64,000 bases of DNA from Oceanobacillus luteolus (lineage in GTDB: Bacteria; Bacillota; Bacilli; Bacillales; Amphibacillaceae): contig NZ_JAMBON010000001.1 in the NCBI RefSeq assembly GCF_023715655.1, positions 124,001 to 188,000 on the forward strand, read 5' to 3'. Of the stretch, positions 54,238 to 63,224 are shown piece after piece; positions within the stretch are counted from its first letter, which is position 1, and the number at the start of each line of letters is the position of its first letter. The notes under the pieces were generated by a model that was not told the origin of the DNA, made no database searches, and worked only from the letters and a program-made list of their open reading frames with translations. A program made the position numbers and the translations under genes.

Positions 54238-55875
54238 ATGAATAAGATTAAGTGTGAATGTGGGCATGTGAATCCAGAGGGAACGGTACTTTGTGAAGCA
54301 TGCGGAAAACCGATTGAAGGCAACCAGCATATCGATGGAAATGATAAAAAGATGCTCCTTAACATGCGTTATGAAGGTACCGCTCGTCGTTCGCAGACAT
54401 ATCGGAAATCATTTATCGATAAAGTTTGGAGTTTTTTCTCTTCTGTGAAAGTAGGGGTTTGGCTGATTGTCGTTGCATTAGTTGCATCAATGATTGGAAC
54501 ATTGTTTCCGCAATCGCAATTTATTCCGGCAAATGCAACATCACGTGACCCAGCAATTTATTATGAAGATCAATTTGGATTAATCGGTAAAATTTATTAT
54601 CAACTAGGATTCCATGAAATGTACGATTCATGGTGGTATTTAGTTTTATTAGGTTTGATTGGTGTATCATTAGTTATTTGCAGTCTTGATCGCTTTATAC
54701 CATTATATAAAGCATTGAGAATTCAAAAACCTAAGAGACATGAAACTTTTCTTAATAGACAACGTTTCTACAGTGAGACCGAAAAAGTATCTCAGGAAGA
54801 AATAGAACAAGTTAAAGCAAAGTTGAAGAAACAACGTTATAAAATTACTGAAGAGAACGGACATATTCTTGCGGAAAAGGGAAGATTCTCAAGATGGGGT
54901 CCGTATGTCAATCATATTGGGCTAATTATCATACTGCTTGCAGCAATTTTACGTACGACACCAATTATGTTTACAGACGAATATGTCTGGGTAAGAGAAG
55001 GGGAGACTATTGTCATCCCTGGTACAAAAGGTGAGTATTATATTGAAAATGAACAATTCTTATTAGAAATGCATGACCCAGATGATGATCGTTTTAGGGA
55101 TGCTATTGCTTCAGGTGGAATGGTAGCAAGCAATTACCAAACCGATGTTGTGATTTATAAGGCTAAACAAGACATCCCAGGTGCAGAACCAGAACTAGAA
55201 CCTATTTTAGATGATTCTATTCAAATGAATAAACCTGCAAAATTTGATGGCTATACGTTATATCAGTCGGGGTATCAGCAGAATGAATTTCGAAGTATGA
55301 CGTTTAAAATTCATGAAACAAATGATGAAGAAGCAACTGCCATTGACTCATTTACAATCGATTTATTTAACCCGGAATCCGAATACATATTAGACAGCGG
55401 TTTCCGAGTAGTGCTTGATCAATATTATCCTGACTATTATTTAACGGATGAAGGAGTACCAGCATCTGAAACCAATTACCCTAGAAACCCAGCATTTGTC
55501 GTAGTCGTTTATCCACCAGATGCATCTGAGCCGGAAGTGAGTTTCTTAGGAATTGGTAGAAATATCGATGCGACGGGAGAAAATGATTATAAAGTTGCAA
55601 TACAAGATTTTGATACCCATTATGTTAGTGGACTGACGTTAAGAGTCGACCGTACACTTATATTCTTTGGTATTGGTGCTGCAATTTTCATGATTGGTGT
55701 CATCCAAGGTATGTATTGGCAACATCGAAGAGTTTGGATTCATCCAAAAGCTGATGGAGTCTTGCTGGCTGGACATACAAATAAAAACTGGTTCGGTTTA
55801 TCAAAAGATATAGAGAAAGCTATTGAGCAAACGAATATAAAAATGGTTGAAGATAGACAAGAACTAGACAAATAA
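54238..55875 (+). CDS. resB: Cytochrome c biogenesis protein ResB (Ccs1)
   Basis: A 545-residue membrane protein which, with ResC, brings haem to apocytochrome c. It starts with a cysteine-rich zinc ribbon (CECGHVNPEGTVLCEACGKPI), followed by three membrane helices, a large extracytoplasmic domain (about res 245-470), and a final helix (TLIFFGIGAAIFMIGVI) with cytosolic tail. The start at 54238 is six bases after GAGAGGG. The 3' end overlaps a hairpin. Confidence 0.94.
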   Translation: MNKIKCECGHVNPEGTVLCEACGKPIEGNQHIDGNDKKMLLNMRYEGTARRSQTYRKSFIDKVWSFFSSVKVGVWLIVVALVASMIGTLFPQSQFIPANATSRDPAIYYEDQFGLIGKIYYQLGFHEMYDSWWYLVLLGLIGVSLVICSLDRFIPLYKALRIQKPKRHETFLNRQRFYSETEKVSQEEIEQVKAKLKKQRYKITEENGHILAEKGRFSRWGPYVNHIGLIIILLAAILRTTPIMFTDEYVWVREGETIVIPGTKGEYYIENEQFLLEMHDPDDDRFRDAIASGGMVASNYQTDVVIYKAKQDIPGAEPELEPILDDSIQMNKPAKFDGYTLYQSGYQQNEFRSMTFKIHETNDEEATAIDSFTIDLFNPESEYILDSGFRVVLDQYYPDYYLTDEGVPASETNYPRNPAFVVVVYPPDASEPEVSFLGIGRNIDATGENDYKVAIQDFDTHYVSGLTLRVDRTLIFFGIGAAIFMIGVIQGMYWQHRRVWIHPKADGVLLAGHTNKNWFGLSKDIEKAIEQTNIKMVEDRQELDK

Positions 55876-55892
55876 CTACCTATTTGTCTAGT
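55863..55892 (+). other. Hairpin at the resB-resC junction
   Basis: A perfect 12-bp stem, ACTAGACAAATA (55863-55874) with TATTTGTCTAGT (55881-55892), with no T tract. Spans the resB stop codon. It could be an RNA processing or stability element, or a weak attenuator. Confidence 0.6.
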
Positions 55893-55920
55893 CCACTAAC
55901 TTCTTTAGGAGGGTGTTTTG

Positions 55921-57111
55921 ATGGATTTAGTAAGTCTTAGTGGCAATTTGTTATATGCTGCTTTTATTTTATATTTAATAGCGACGCTATTCTTTGGGGC
56001 GACCATTCGCCAAAAAGATAGTAAAGTAAAGAAAAAAGGAATATCAGGGAATATCGCAATCACGATAACTATACTAGGTTTCTTATCCCATTTTGGATAT
56101 TTTATCACAAGATGGATGTCTAGTGGACATGCACCATTAGGCAATATGTTTGAATTTGTAACTTTCTTAGGAATGGCAATGATCCTGGCATTTATCATTA
56201 TCTATTTTATGTATCGACTTAGCTTTTTAGGACTATTTGCATTACCGATTGCAATGTTGATCATCGCATATGCAAGTATGTTTCCATCGGAAGTTGCTCC
56301 ACTTGTACCATCTTTGAATAGCCACTGGTTATATATTCATGTTTCAACAGTGGCAATTGGACAAGGTATTTTATTTATTAGTTTTGTTGCCGGGTTGATG
56401 TATTTAATAAAGGAAATTGATCAGTCAAAACGTACGAGTAAAAATACTTGGCTGGAGGTTATTCTTTATACAGCATTCCTATTTATAGGCTTTATCGTTA
56501 TAACTACAGTATTTAATATAATGGGATATAAGGCTACTTTTGAGTATCAGGAAGGAACGCAAATGGTTACTACTGAATACCACTTACCGGCAATTGCGGC
56601 TCCGAATAATGGAGTCTTAATTACTGAAGAGGTTATGGAGCCTTGGTTTGAAGCACCGACTTGGATGCAAGGTGCGGATGCTGGAAGGAAATTTAATACC
56701 GTTATTTGGTCGGTATTTAGTGGAACAATTATTTATCTATTAACCGTTCTTATATTAAGAAAACGTGTAGGAGCAGCATTACAACCATTATTGAGAAATG
56801 TAAAAGCAGATCTTTTAGATGAAATTATGTACCGGGCAGTTGCTATCGGATTCCCTATATTCACTTTAGGAGGCCTCATATTTGCAGCTATTTGGGCACA
56901 AATCGCCTGGGGAAGATTCTGGGGCTGGGACCCGAAAGAAGTATGGGCATTGATAACTTGGTTCTTCTATGCAGCGTTTCTCCACTTACGATTATCCAGA
57001 GGTTGGCATGGTGAAAAATCAGGATGGCTTGCTGTAGTAGGTTTCGGTATTATAATGTTCAACCTTATTGTAGTTAATCTGGTACTTGCAGGTTTACATT
57101 CTTATGCATAA
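55921..57111 (+). CDS. resC: Cytochrome c biogenesis protein ResC (CcsA)
   Basis: A 396-residue polytopic haem-handling protein with about eight helices. The WWD motif is present as [20 protein letters not shown], and conserved His residues flank it ([25 protein letters not shown]-like HVSTVAIGQ). The ATG at 55921 follows TTAGGAGGGTG. It forms the system II haem exporter/ligase with ResB. A terminator follows before resD. Confidence 0.94.
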   Translation: MDLVSLSGNLLYAAFILYLIATLFFGATIRQKDSKVKKKGISGNIAITITILGFLSHFGYFITRWMSSGHAPLGNMFEFVTFLGMAMILAFIIIYFMYRLSFLGLFALPIAMLIIAYASMFPSEVAPLVPSLNSHWLYIHVSTVAIGQGILFISFVAGLMYLIKEIDQSKRTSKNTWLEVILYTAFLFIGFIVITTVFNIMGYKATFEYQEGTQMVTTEYHLPAIAAPNNGVLITEEVMEPWFEAPTWMQGADAGRKFNTVIWSVFSGTIIYLLTVLILRKRVGAALQPLLRNVKADLLDEIMYRAVAIGFPIFTLGGLIFAAIWAQIAWGRFWGWDPKEVWALITWFFYAAFLHLRLSRGWHGEKSGWLAVVGFGIIMFNLIVVNLVLAGLHSYA

Positions 57112-57120
57112 ATAAATGGA

Positions 57121-57168
57121 AGAGACAAAGCGCTATTCTACGGAATGCTGCCGCCTTGTCTCTTTTCT
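57121..57168 (+). terminator. Terminator after resC
   Basis: AGAGACAA (57121-57128) pairs with TTGTCTCT (57156-57163), followed by TTTCTT. The loop is long (27 bases). Confidence 0.7.
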
Positions 57169-57289
57169 TATACTTTTTTACTATATTCATTTATAATAAT
57201 AGATAATGGAATAGGATATGGATTATTGAATGTTCTTACTTTCCTACTAAATTTTGAATGATGGAATAGAGTTTATAGGGGGTTTATGA

Positions 57290-58009
57290 ATGGAAAAGGA
57301 CTTAAAAATATTAGTTGTAGATGATGAAGATAGAATACGCAGATTGGTCAGGATGTATCTAGAAAGGGAAAATTATATTATTGATGAAGCTGATAACGGC
57401 CATGACGCATTAGAAATGGCTTTAGAGGAAGATTATGATTGTATTATTCTTGATCTAATGATGCCGGAAATGGATGGTATAGAGGTATGTGAAGAACTAA
57501 GAAAGCATAAAACAACTCCGGTTATTATGTTGACGGCAAAAGGAGAGGAATCCAATCGAGTTCAAGGATTCGAGGTTGGGGCCGACGACTATATTGTTAA
57601 ACCATTTAGTCCAAGAGAGGTTGTATTAAGAATTAAAGCAATTCTTCGGAGAGTCGGTACTTCTACATTTACTAATGCAGATGGTTCGGCCAGGGATGTC
57701 CTCGTATATCCTCACTTAACTATTGATTACGATGCTCATCGGGTAACTGCAGATGATCAAGAAGTGAATTTAACTCCGAAAGAATACGAACTGTTATGCT
57801 TTTTAGCGAAATCTCCCGATAAAGTATTTACACGAGAAACCTTATTAAAAGAAGTATGGCAGTATGAGTTTTTTGGTGATCTAAGAACCGTTGATACTCA
57901 TGTGAAGCGACTTAGAGAGAAATTGAGTTCTGTCTCAGAGAAGGCTTCAAAAATGATTGTTACTGTTTGGGGTGTAGGTTATAAATTTGAAGTTGTTGAG
58001 GGAGAATAA
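57290..58009 (+). CDS. resD: Response regulator ResD
   Basis: A 239-residue OmpR/PhoB-type regulator of aerobic and anaerobic respiration genes. The receiver has Asp pairs at 11-12 and phosphoacceptor Asp55 in IILDLMMPEMDG, with Lys in VKPFSPREV; the winged helix has LTPKEYELLCFLAKSPDKVFTRE and RTVDTHVKRLREKL. TAGGGGGTTT is the SD. Its stop overlaps the resE start by one base (TAATG). Confidence 0.96.
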   Translation: MEKDLKILVVDDEDRIRRLVRMYLERENYIIDEADNGHDALEMALEEDYDCIILDLMMPEMDGIEVCEELRKHKTTPVIMLTAKGEESNRVQGFEVGADDYIVKPFSPREVVLRIKAILRRVGTSTFTNADGSARDVLVYPHLTIDYDAHRVTADDQEVNLTPKEYELLCFLAKSPDKVFTRETLLKEVWQYEFFGDLRTVDTHVKRLREKLSSVSEKASKMIVTVWGVGYKFEVVEGE

Positions 58010-59772
58010 TGGTCTGGCGCAATAATATTGTCATTAAATTGGCATTAACGATTATTCTTCTAGTTTTCTTTGTTTTATTTATTCTCTCCTTACTGTTAAT
58101 GCAGTTCTTTGAAAATTTTTATATCCATGAAGCGGAAGCAACTATGTTGGAAACCGCTTCGAGGGTTGCGACGATTATTGATCAGCAAGATAATCGTACT
58201 TTTATCCAAGAATCTGCTGAACTATTTAAAGATCCTTCCGCTCGTATCGCAATTCTGTATCCTACGGGTGACTATTGGTTATCAACTAGCACTGACAGTG
58301 AATTGAGTGATATCAGCTTGTATTGGATCAAGAACAAACCAGAACTATCGGAAGTTTTTACGTTAAATCGTGAAGTGAAAGAACTGGTTGTTCTACCAGA
58401 ACAAGATACGACTGCGATTATAGTGGGTAAACCGCTTCTAAACGAGGGAGCGGTATTTATCTACCAATCACTTGATGTGATTAATCAAACAAAAGCAGAA
58501 ACCCAGAGAATCATTCTTATAGCTGCAGGCTTTGCAATTGTATTGACTATTTTCTTTGCAGTCTTCCTCTCAACGAGGATTACTTCACCATTAATTAAAA
58601 TGCGTGAAGCAGCAGCAGACTTGACAAGAGGTGAGTTTAATACAAAAGTTCCAGTGTTGACTCACGATGAACTCGGTGATTTAGCACGTGAATTTAATCG
58701 TATGGGGAGACAATTAAAATACCACATTAACGCATTGAATCAGGAAAAAGAGCAGCTTTCAAGTATCGTTAATTCAATGGCAGACGGAGTAATCACGCTC
58801 AATCGTAATGAAGATGTGATCGTTATTAATCCGCCTGCAGAAAAGTATATTGAAGATTGGTATTTTGAAAACAATATTGATCCAAAAGATCTTAATCAGA
58901 AATTGCCAGATGAATTAAGACAAGCATTGCAGAGAGTTATTGAAGGTGAATCTGAAATCGTGCGGGAGATGCATATGCAAGGAAGAGATTATGTTATGCT
59001 CATGACTCCATTATACGATGAAAACCATGTACGTGGTGCGGTAGCTGTAATTAGGGATATGACGGAAGAGAGAAAGTTGGATAAGCTGCGGAAAGACTTT
59101 GTGGCAAATGTCTCTCATGAATTGCGTACACCAATATCTTTATTGCAAGGCTACAGTGAAGCAATTGTCGACGATGTTGCTGAAACAAAAGAAGATAAAA
59201 ATGAACTTGCGGCAATCATTCATGACGAATCGTTAAGGATGAGCAGACTTGTTAATGAGTTATTGGATTTGGCAAGAATGGAAGCTGGACATATTCAATT
59301 GAACGTAGAGACATTAGAAATTGAAAAGTATATCCAGAGAATCATAAAAAAATTTCAACCAATTGCTGAAGAAAATCAAGTAGAGCTGAAGCTTACGATG
59401 AAAGTTGAAAAAGGCGAGGTAACATTCGATGGAGACCGAGTGGAACAAGTTTTTACCAACTTGATTGATAACGCAATCCGCCATATTGGTGAACAAGGGT
59501 ATGTGCACGTTTCAGTTGAAAGTGATGAATCTGAATTCCGCGCAGAAATTGCTGACAATGGAAGTGGTATTCCTGAAGAGGATTTACCGTTTGTTTTTGA
59601 ACGATTTTATAAAGCAGATAAGTCACGTACAAGAAATAAACAGAAAAAAGGTACAGGTCTTGGTCTTGCAATCGCTAAAAATATAATCCATGCCCACCAA
59701 GGAAAAATTAGGGTGAAAAGTAAAATAGAACAGGGAACAACCTTTAGTTTTACAATCCCTCAAACTAAATAG
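58009..59772 (+). CDS. resE: Sensor histidine kinase ResE
   Basis: A 587-residue membrane sensor kinase partner of ResD. Helix 1 (about res 8-32), an extracytoplasmic domain to about res 165, helix 2 (IILIAAGFAIVLTIFFAVFL), HAMP (RITSPLIKMREAAADLTRGEF), PAS (about 245-350), the phosphoacceptor His370 in FVANVSHELRTPISLL, and the HATPase region with DNAIRHIG, IADNGSGIPEEDLPFVFERFY and GTGLGLAIAKNII. Co-translated with resD. Confidence 0.96.
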   Translation: MVWRNNIVIKLALTIILLVFFVLFILSLLLMQFFENFYIHEAEATMLETASRVATIIDQQDNRTFIQESAELFKDPSARIAILYPTGDYWLSTSTDSELSDISLYWIKNKPELSEVFTLNREVKELVVLPEQDTTAIIVGKPLLNEGAVFIYQSLDVINQTKAETQRIILIAAGFAIVLTIFFAVFLSTRITSPLIKMREAAADLTRGEFNTKVPVLTHDELGDLAREFNRMGRQLKYHINALNQEKEQLSSIVNSMADGVITLNRNEDVIVINPPAEKYIEDWYFENNIDPKDLNQKLPDELRQALQRVIEGESEIVREMHMQGRDYVMLMTPLYDENHVRGAVAVIRDMTEERKLDKLRKDFVANVSHELRTPISLLQGYSEAIVDDVAETKEDKNELAAIIHDESLRMSRLVNELLDLARMEAGHIQLNVETLEIEKYIQRIIKKFQPIAEENQVELKLTMKVEKGEVTFDGDRVEQVFTNLIDNAIRHIGEQGYVHVSVESDESEFRAEIADNGSGIPEEDLPFVFERFYKADKSRTRNKQKKGTGLGLAIAKNIIHAHQGKIRVKSKIEQGTTFSFTIPQTK

Positions 59773-59803
59773 AAAAGAATTAAAGTGAGGTTTAAACAAG
59801 CAC

Positions 59804-60214
59804 ATGAATAAATTGTTCATCAAATCAACTATTATCTTATTAATTTTAATATTGCTCAGTGCCTGTGGTGATGAAGAAAATACATCACCTATTGTCAGTA
59901 CCAATGATACTGATAGTTCAGAGGAAGTGCCGGAAAATGCTGTACGACTAACTATTTCCATGTACGATGGGCAGCAGTTCATTAATGAGCAGCAAGTCGA
60001 AATTGAAGAAGGAGCAAATCTACTTGAAGTTCTCGATCAAACATTCTACATTGAAACCGATGAAAACAATGAACTTACTTCCATTGAACGAATGAAGGTC
60101 AGTGAAGAAGAAGATACAAGTTGGCATTTGTTCGTAAATGATGAACTTTCTGATATACCTGCTAAGGATTATATACTTAGCGGAGGAGAGAAAATTGTAC
60201 TAGATCTGCAATAA
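59804..60214 (+). CDS. Lipoprotein with a DUF4430-like domain
   Basis: A 136-residue predicted lipoprotein. Signal helix (KSTIILLILILLSAC) with lipobox LLSAC and Cys21 as the lipidation site; then an acidic spacer and a domain with EEGANLLEVLDQTF and SWHLFVNDELSD, which resembles the DUF4430/transcobalamin C-terminal fold. Function unknown. It lies between resE and sigX, where B. subtilis has no gene. The SD GTGAGG is 13 bases from the ATG, longer than usual. A terminator follows, so it may be read from the res transcript. Confidence 0.75.
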   Translation: MNKLFIKSTIILLILILLSACGDEENTSPIVSTNDTDSSEEVPENAVRLTISMYDGQQFINEQQVEIEEGANLLEVLDQTFYIETDENNELTSIERMKVSEEEDTSWHLFVNDELSDIPAKDYILSGGEKIVLDLQ

Positions 60215-60216
60215 TC

Positions 60217-60250
60217 AATCGGGCGGTGGGATTCACCGCTCGATTTTTAT
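60217..60250 (+). terminator. Terminator after the lipoprotein gene
   Basis: AATCGGGCGGTG (60217-60228) pairs with CACCGCTCGATT (60234-60245), one wobble, followed by TTTATT. Confidence 0.92.
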
Positions 60251-60314
60251 TTCTTAAATAATGTAAGGATTCATATTGGAAGTTATTGTGTTCTCTGATA
60301 AAGTAGGTAAAAAC

Positions 60315-60340
60315 TGAAACACTTTTTCTTATATATCGTC
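60315..60340 (+). promoter_or_regulatory. ECF-type promoter of sigX-rsiX
   Basis: TGAAAC (60315-60320), 16 bases, CGTC (60337-60340), the ECF sigma consensus (TGAAAC-N16-CGTC). Lies 26 bases before the sigX start codon, consistent with autoregulation. Confidence 0.75.
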
Positions 60341-60365
60341 TAATGGAGGGAATTGGGGGAAGCAG

Positions 60366-60911
60366 ATGAAAGCTCTGTTTAATAACTTCTATGAGAAATA
60401 TCATCATGATCTTTATAATTTTGTGTATTATATGGTCAAGAATAAGAACCTTGCAGAGGATCTTGTGCAGGAAATATATATTCGTATATTTAGATCCTAT
60501 GGTAGCTTTCGTGGTGAGGCAAGTGAAAAGACATGGGCTTTTTCCATTGCTAGAAATGTCATTTATGATTACTTTCGAAAAGAAAAACGGAAGCGTAACT
60601 ATGCAAATCAAACAGTAGACTGGGACGAGATGGCAAGCATTGTGACGATCGATCAAAAATTGCCGGATGAGTTGCTTATTGAGGATGAAGATATCCAACT
60701 CATCTATCGATTACTTGATGAATGCAGTTTGAATCAAAAGCAAGTGATAGTTCTGCGATACATACAAGGATTTACTCTTAAAGAAACCTCAGAAATGTTG
60801 GATATGTCCATAGGTAATGTAAAAACACTACAACACAGAGGTATCAACAAGCTAAAAAAATTGTATGAAGATAAAAAACGGAAAGGAGGAATGAAAGATG
60901 GCTTCAGATGA
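60366..60911 (+). CDS. sigX: ECF sigma factor SigX
   Basis: A 181-residue ECF sigma factor. Region 2 has YNFVYYMVKNKNLAEDLVQEIYIRIFRSYGSFRGEASEKTWAFSIARNVIYDYFRKEKR-type features (about res 15-75); region 4 has VLRYIQGFTLKETSEMLDMSIGNVKTLQHRGINKLKK. In B. subtilis SigX responds to envelope stress and antimicrobial peptides. TGGAGGGAATTGGGGGAAGC supplies a strong SD. Its end overlaps rsiX by 14 bases. ResE-SigX-RsiX order matches B. subtilis, with the lipoprotein gene inserted. Confidence 0.94.
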   Translation: MKALFNNFYEKYHHDLYNFVYYMVKNKNLAEDLVQEIYIRIFRSYGSFRGEASEKTWAFSIARNVIYDYFRKEKRKRNYANQTVDWDEMASIVTIDQKLPDELLIEDEDIQLIYRLLDECSLNQKQVIVLRYIQGFTLKETSEMLDMSIGNVKTLQHRGINKLKKLYEDKKRKGGMKDGFR

Positions 60912-61833
60912 TAGAGAGGTAAAAGAGTTACTAGGACGCTTACCAACAGTCGAAGATGGTTTAGATAAAAAAGAGTTATTTGAACAAATATCTATTGCTT
61001 TATCAGAAGATGAGCAATCCATGAAGAAAAAGAAGCGACTTTTACCGATTCTTTCAGTTGCAGGCATATTCATTCTGATATTTAGCATCCCATTCCTCCT
61101 CAACACCAATCACGGAAAGATGTCCATGGAGACGCAGGATTCCGCAAATGACGCACAAATATATAGCGGAGCAATAGAGTCGTCAGATGGAACAAATAAT
61201 GAATCTGATCAAGTTGAGTCTATGGACGAAAATCTCATCATGGATAATAGCCAAATCGGAGTTATCAAGCAAGTGCCATCCGGGCGAAAAATCGTCCATT
61301 TCAATATTTTTAATCATTCTAGAGATTATGTAATACCGGTAGCGTTGATTGTTCCGGAAGCAGAAGATAGAGATTATCATAGCGAGCAAATGAAAGAAAT
61401 ACTGTATTCGTATGATTTATTGCAAGATGAAGATTACATTCAAGAAAAAGACTTAACCGACCAAAAAGCCAGTTTTATGCTTTATAAAGAAAAATATTAT
61501 GTCAGTCTTCCACAAGATAGTAAAACAATATATGATGCGTTACGTATGCTGCAACAGATAAATCCTGAAACTTATTTAGAAAATACAATTAATCCTTCAG
61601 TGGACTTTAAGGTTACAGAAGAGGGGGAGCTGTTGATCGTTCAGTTTGAAATAGGGACTTTGAAAGTTGAGGATATTACAACCCAGATGATAGACTCCAT
61701 ATTGCTGACTGCAAAAAGTTATGGATTCTCTAAAGTGCAATTTGAACATATACCAGTTGAAGAGATTGGGTGTTATCAGTTTAATTCTCCAATTGAAGTC
61801 CCGGTTGCAGCAAATCCCATCCTATTACAATGA
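60898..61833 (+). CDS. rsiX: Anti-sigma-X factor RsiX
   Basis: A 311-residue single-pass membrane protein. The cytosolic N-terminus (about res 1-45) binds the sigma factor; one helix (LLPILSVAGIFILIFSIPFLL) is followed by a long extracytoplasmic domain with a low-complexity acidic start and a GerMN-like folded half. The C-terminus (PIEVPVAANPILLQ) resembles that of B. subtilis RsiX. GGAAAGGAGGAATGAAAG forms the SD, inside the end of sigX. Confidence 0.9.
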   Translation: MASDDREVKELLGRLPTVEDGLDKKELFEQISIALSEDEQSMKKKKRLLPILSVAGIFILIFSIPFLLNTNHGKMSMETQDSANDAQIYSGAIESSDGTNNESDQVESMDENLIMDNSQIGVIKQVPSGRKIVHFNIFNHSRDYVIPVALIVPEAEDRDYHSEQMKEILYSYDLLQDEDYIQEKDLTDQKASFMLYKEKYYVSLPQDSKTIYDALRMLQQINPETYLENTINPSVDFKVTEEGELLIVQFEIGTLKVEDITTQMIDSILLTAKSYGFSKVQFEHIPVEEIGCYQFNSPIEVPVAANPILLQ

Positions 61834-61907
61834 GTGGTTGCAATGCTTGTACAAATGATACCTTCAGATCAACTCTGTTTTTAAATCAGAGTTGTCTATT
61901 GACAGTA

Positions 61908-61947
61908 AAAAGTACGAAAGCTTCATAGAAGTCTTCGTACTTTTATT
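61908..61947. terminator. Terminator after rsiX
   Basis: AAAAGTACGAA (61908-61918) pairs with TTCGTACTTTT (61934-61944), then ATTG. A second hairpin AACTCTG (61871-61877) with CAGAGTT (61887-61893) lies just upstream. Confidence 0.75.
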
Positions 61948-61968
61948 GTCCACTCTTATTTTAAACAC

Positions 61969-61997
61969 TTGGCGAATCATGTATTCTAAATTATAAT
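61969..61997 (+). promoter_or_regulatory. Sigma-A promoter of ypbB-recQ
   Basis: TTGGCG (61969-61974), 17 bases, TATAAT (61992-61997). Transcription would start near 62004, right before an inverted repeat. Confidence 0.6.
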
Positions 61998-62007
61998 ATG
62001 TAATACC

Positions 62008-62025
62008 CATGATTGTTCAATCATG
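62008..62025. promoter_or_regulatory. Inverted repeat at the ypbB start site (possible operator)
   Basis: CATGATTG (62008-62015), TT, CAATCATG (62018-62025): a perfect 8-bp palindrome placed just after the predicted start of transcription. It does not match the LexA box. No T tract follows. Confidence 0.45.
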
Positions 62026-62126
62026 ATATTCTTATTTCCTACTCATGGATTTTTTCCTCATCTTTACTTATACATATCTTCCTATCGCTATTCTCTAATT
62101 AATATTTACTAGTACTTTCAGATGGA

Positions 62127-63224
62127 TTGGATGTGAGTTGCTTGATCTTTACTGGAATAATCTTAACGATAGCAAAAAATATAAGTCAGGAAAGAAGTGT
62201 TTCAAGCATATATAATTTATTAGTTGGTAGTAAAAACATCCAAACTATACAGGATGCATATATTTTTGGCATCCAAAATTATTATGGAGTTTACAAAGGC
62301 TTGGAAAAAAGCAGATTCGATGAAAAGATACAAGAATTAACACAGCTCGGGTTACTGATAGAAAAAGCAAGAGAAAACAGCCGGAAATTCATTGCTTATA
62401 CAGAACAGGCGGACTATTGGCTATCAGAGCACCAACAGAGATTGCCATTACATTATTTCCAAGGCATAGTCTATGAAGAGAAAGCATCCTTATTTTATGA
62501 ACGTCTACTACTATTAATTCAAACTTTAAGTAATATAAAAGAGAATAATTTTAATTTCATTCCTGTCATTCATCAATCTGATGCTGAGAGGTTTGTCAGG
62601 AATGTATATAATCAAAAAAAAGCTAATAAAAATCAGTACATACAAAAGTTATATGAAGAGTTGGTCGATTTATTAGAAGATTTACCAGAAGTAGAAGCAA
62701 ATCTATTTGTTGATCGGCTTTCTGGATTTGGGCATTATGGTAAAAGTATCGAACAATTGGCAACAACTTATAATAAAAGCAAGGACGATGTCATATTAAC
62801 CCTTGTGGGAGTCAGCCATCAATTTATTCGAAAGATCGAGTCGGAAAAAAATACATATCATGTACTTTTTGAAATGGTAGCTGATCTGCAAACTCCATCC
62901 AGATTGACAGATTCAGCCAGGAAAACTTATGAACTATTTTTACGAGATTTTACACCGGAAGAAATAGCGCATAAACGGCATTTAAAATTGAATACGATAT
63001 ACGATCATTTAGCCGAAATAGCACTTTATGATTCAGCATTTCCATTTTCATCTTTCGTTACCGAAACAGAAGCAGAAGAAATTATGCATGCTATTGAACA
63101 TACTGAATCATATAAGTTAAAGGTGATCAAAGATGCTGTTCCAAGCGATATAAGCTTTTTTCAAATTCGATTGATGCTTGTATTCAAACATAAATTTAGG
63201 GAGGGAGGCGGTCAATTTGTCTAA
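62127..63224 (+). CDS. ypbB: YpbB, helix-turn-helix protein linked to RecQ
   Basis: A protein of about 365 residues matching the YpbB family (ERSVSSIYNLLVGSKNIQTIQD near the N-terminus). The C-terminal part holds an HTH_40-type domain (ARKTYELFLRDFTPEEIAHKRHLKLNTIYDHLAEIA), like the DNA-binding end of RecQ and WRN helicases. Function unproved; the overlap of its stop with the recQ start suggests the two act together. The start is uncertain: TTG at 62127, GTG at 62133 and TTG at 62142 all lie near GGATGTGAG. Confidence 0.85.
   Translation: MDVSCLIFTGIILTIAKNISQERSVSSIYNLLVGSKNIQTIQDAYIFGIQNYYGVYKGLEKSRFDEKIQELTQLGLLIEKARENSRKFIAYTEQADYWLSEHQQRLPLHYFQGIVYEEKASLFYERLLLLIQTLSNIKENNFNFIPVIHQSDAERFVRNVYNQKKANKNQYIQKLYEELVDLLEDLPEVEANLFVDRLSGFGHYGKSIEQLATTYNKSKDDVILTLVGVSHQFIRKIESEKNTYHVLFEMVADLQTPSRLTDSARKTYELFLRDFTPEEIAHKRHLKLNTIYDHLAEIALYDSAFPFSSFVTETEAEEIMHAIEHTESYKLKVIKDAVPSDISFFQIRLMLVFKHKFREGGGQFV

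Noticed and set aside
60177-60698. 173-codon minus-strand frame over the lipoprotein end and sigX
   Set aside because: Crosses a terminator and the ECF promoter, antisense to a well-identified sigma factor, no family match.
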